In this document: positions 63,290 through 64,000 of the stretch, one piece after another
How the letters are laid out: each line of letters begins with the position of its first letter
Position numbering within the stretch: position 1 is the stretch's first letter
Source of the DNA: Brassica napus
Lineage: Eukaryota; Streptophyta; Magnoliopsida; Brassicales; Brassicaceae
Assembly (NCBI RefSeq): GCF_020379485.1
Contig: NC_063448.1
Coordinates: forward strand, 43,595,218 to 43,659,217
DNA: 64,000 nucleotides
Direction of reading: 5' to 3'
Position numbers and translations under genes: made by a program
The notes under the pieces: generated by a model
Database searches by the model: none
What the model saw: only the letters and a program-made list of their open reading frames with translations
Told to the model about the DNA's origin: nothing

Positions 63290-64000
63290 GGGTCCGACGG
63301 ACATTATCCGTCGGAATTCCGTCGGAATTCTAATTTCAATTTTCGCGAAATATTTGCCCGGTAAAATGAAAATATTCCGAGGAAATTCCGACAGATAGTA
63401 AAATATCCGTCGGAATTTCCTCGGAATATTCCGAGGAAATACCGAGGAACTAGTGTTTGGGGTTTCAAAACATCAATTTTTTTTGCCGTATTTCATTTCT
63501 TATACAATTGTAATGCATACCATTGAGGATTCTTTGTATACATGAGCATAAACCATGAAATAACAAATTTCAAAACTAATTGAAAGTATTCCCTTTACCG
63601 TTCATTAAAAGGTATAAGTGTTTCTCTTATGTTGCGAGATTTCGTTCATACAATCGGAAAAGTGTTAATTATACGGTAAGGAACAAATTTTTGACTTCAT
63701 AATGAACGTAAGACACTTAATAAGGGTTATATAGGTGTTATTCAAACGGCAAAACGTTGTTTTCGGTTTAAAAACCCTATTTCCTCGGATTATTCCGAGG
63801 GAACTCCGAGGAAACCCTCTTCTTCCTCGAAATTTCCTCGGAATATTCCGAGGAAATTCCGACGAACTAGTGTTTGGGGTTTCAAAACGTAATTTTTTTT
63901 AAAAAAACGCATCGATCGATGCGTTTTTGAACAAAAACAAATCGATCGATTACTAAGATGGCCCGGGCCGTAAGATTGTGATCGATCGATGAGAGTATCC
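63290..64000. repeat. Subterminal repeats and spacer of the right CACTA element
   Basis: TTCCGTCGGAATT, TTCCGAGGAAATTCC and GACGAACTAGTGTTTGGGG units recur (63300-63450 and 63780-63880). GAACTAGTGTTTGGGGTTTC occurs twice (about 63448 and 63864). The piece between (63470-63770) is unremarkable AT-rich DNA. Confidence 0.65.

Larger units (their letters stand above)
60256..64000 (-). mobile_element. CACTA (En/Spm) transposon, left-hand part in the window
   Basis: Begins CACTACAAGAAAACATCAAG at 60256, sharing CACTACAAGAAAACAT with the terminus of the element at 3490. CAG (60253-60255) is the candidate target duplication. Subterminal regions (60290-60700 and 63290-63860) are full of TTCCGAGGAA and TTCCGACGAAA units. 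The TNP1/Ptta gene reads toward this end, as in the first element, so the two elements lie in opposite orientation. The far terminus and any catalytic transposase are outside the window. Confidence 0.88.

Overview
This window is nuclear DNA of a Brassicaceae plant, most likely Brassica or a close relative. The evidence is intron-rich genes with GT..AG introns, AT-rich intergenic DNA, and plant-type transposons of nearly every class. The host genes also match, in order, one stretch of Arabidopsis chromosome 3. No organelle, bacterial or viral sequence, rRNA, credible tRNA or CRISPR was seen.

Layout. 1-3490 is the right part of a CACTA (En/Spm) element with a telomere-like TTTCGGG satellite and a TNP1/Ptta-type gene broken by one stop codon. 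3491-4204 holds an internally deleted RPA1-like gene. 4205-7839 is a complete non-autonomous Helitron carrying an OVATE-family gene fragment. 7840-20780 is AT-rich and gene-free, containing MITEs and a pile of minus-strand Helitron copies, including an exact head-to-tail junction at 13648/13649 and a tandem array of Helitron 5' ends at 19.5-20.8 kb. 21.0-23.4 kb holds a SINE and a degenerate MULE with a DUF1985 fragment.

The first conserved host gene is a PRP40-type splicing factor (24180-31851). The next ~17 kb is an insertion-rich gap: a hAT-like MITE, a duplicated promoter segment split by a Harbinger-like MITE, a LINE tail, an unrecognised four-exon gene, an F-box gene, and a 4.07-kb PIF/Harbinger element (42826-46890) that carries three genes, one of them an apparently intact GRF-zinc-finger gene.

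The conserved block resumes at 48.65 kb: a small basic protein, an Arg/Asp-rich protein, an MRS2-type Mg2+ transporter, a decayed RlmN-like gene, a GH3 beta-xylosidase and a small MEGLIPY-type protein. From memory, this order corresponds to At3g19670 down to about At3g19615. The right end is a nested stack: a kelch gene fragment interrupted by a short LTR element (TRIM-like), which is in turn interrupted at 60256 by a second CACTA element whose TNP1/Ptta gene is intact and reads toward the left.

The host genes are ordinary housekeeping functions (splicing, Mg2+ transport, cell-wall hydrolysis). What is unusual is the layered transposon biology: Helitron concatemers, cargo genes inside a DNA transposon, an empty-site/filled-site pair within the same window, and two related CACTA elements in opposite orientation at its two ends.
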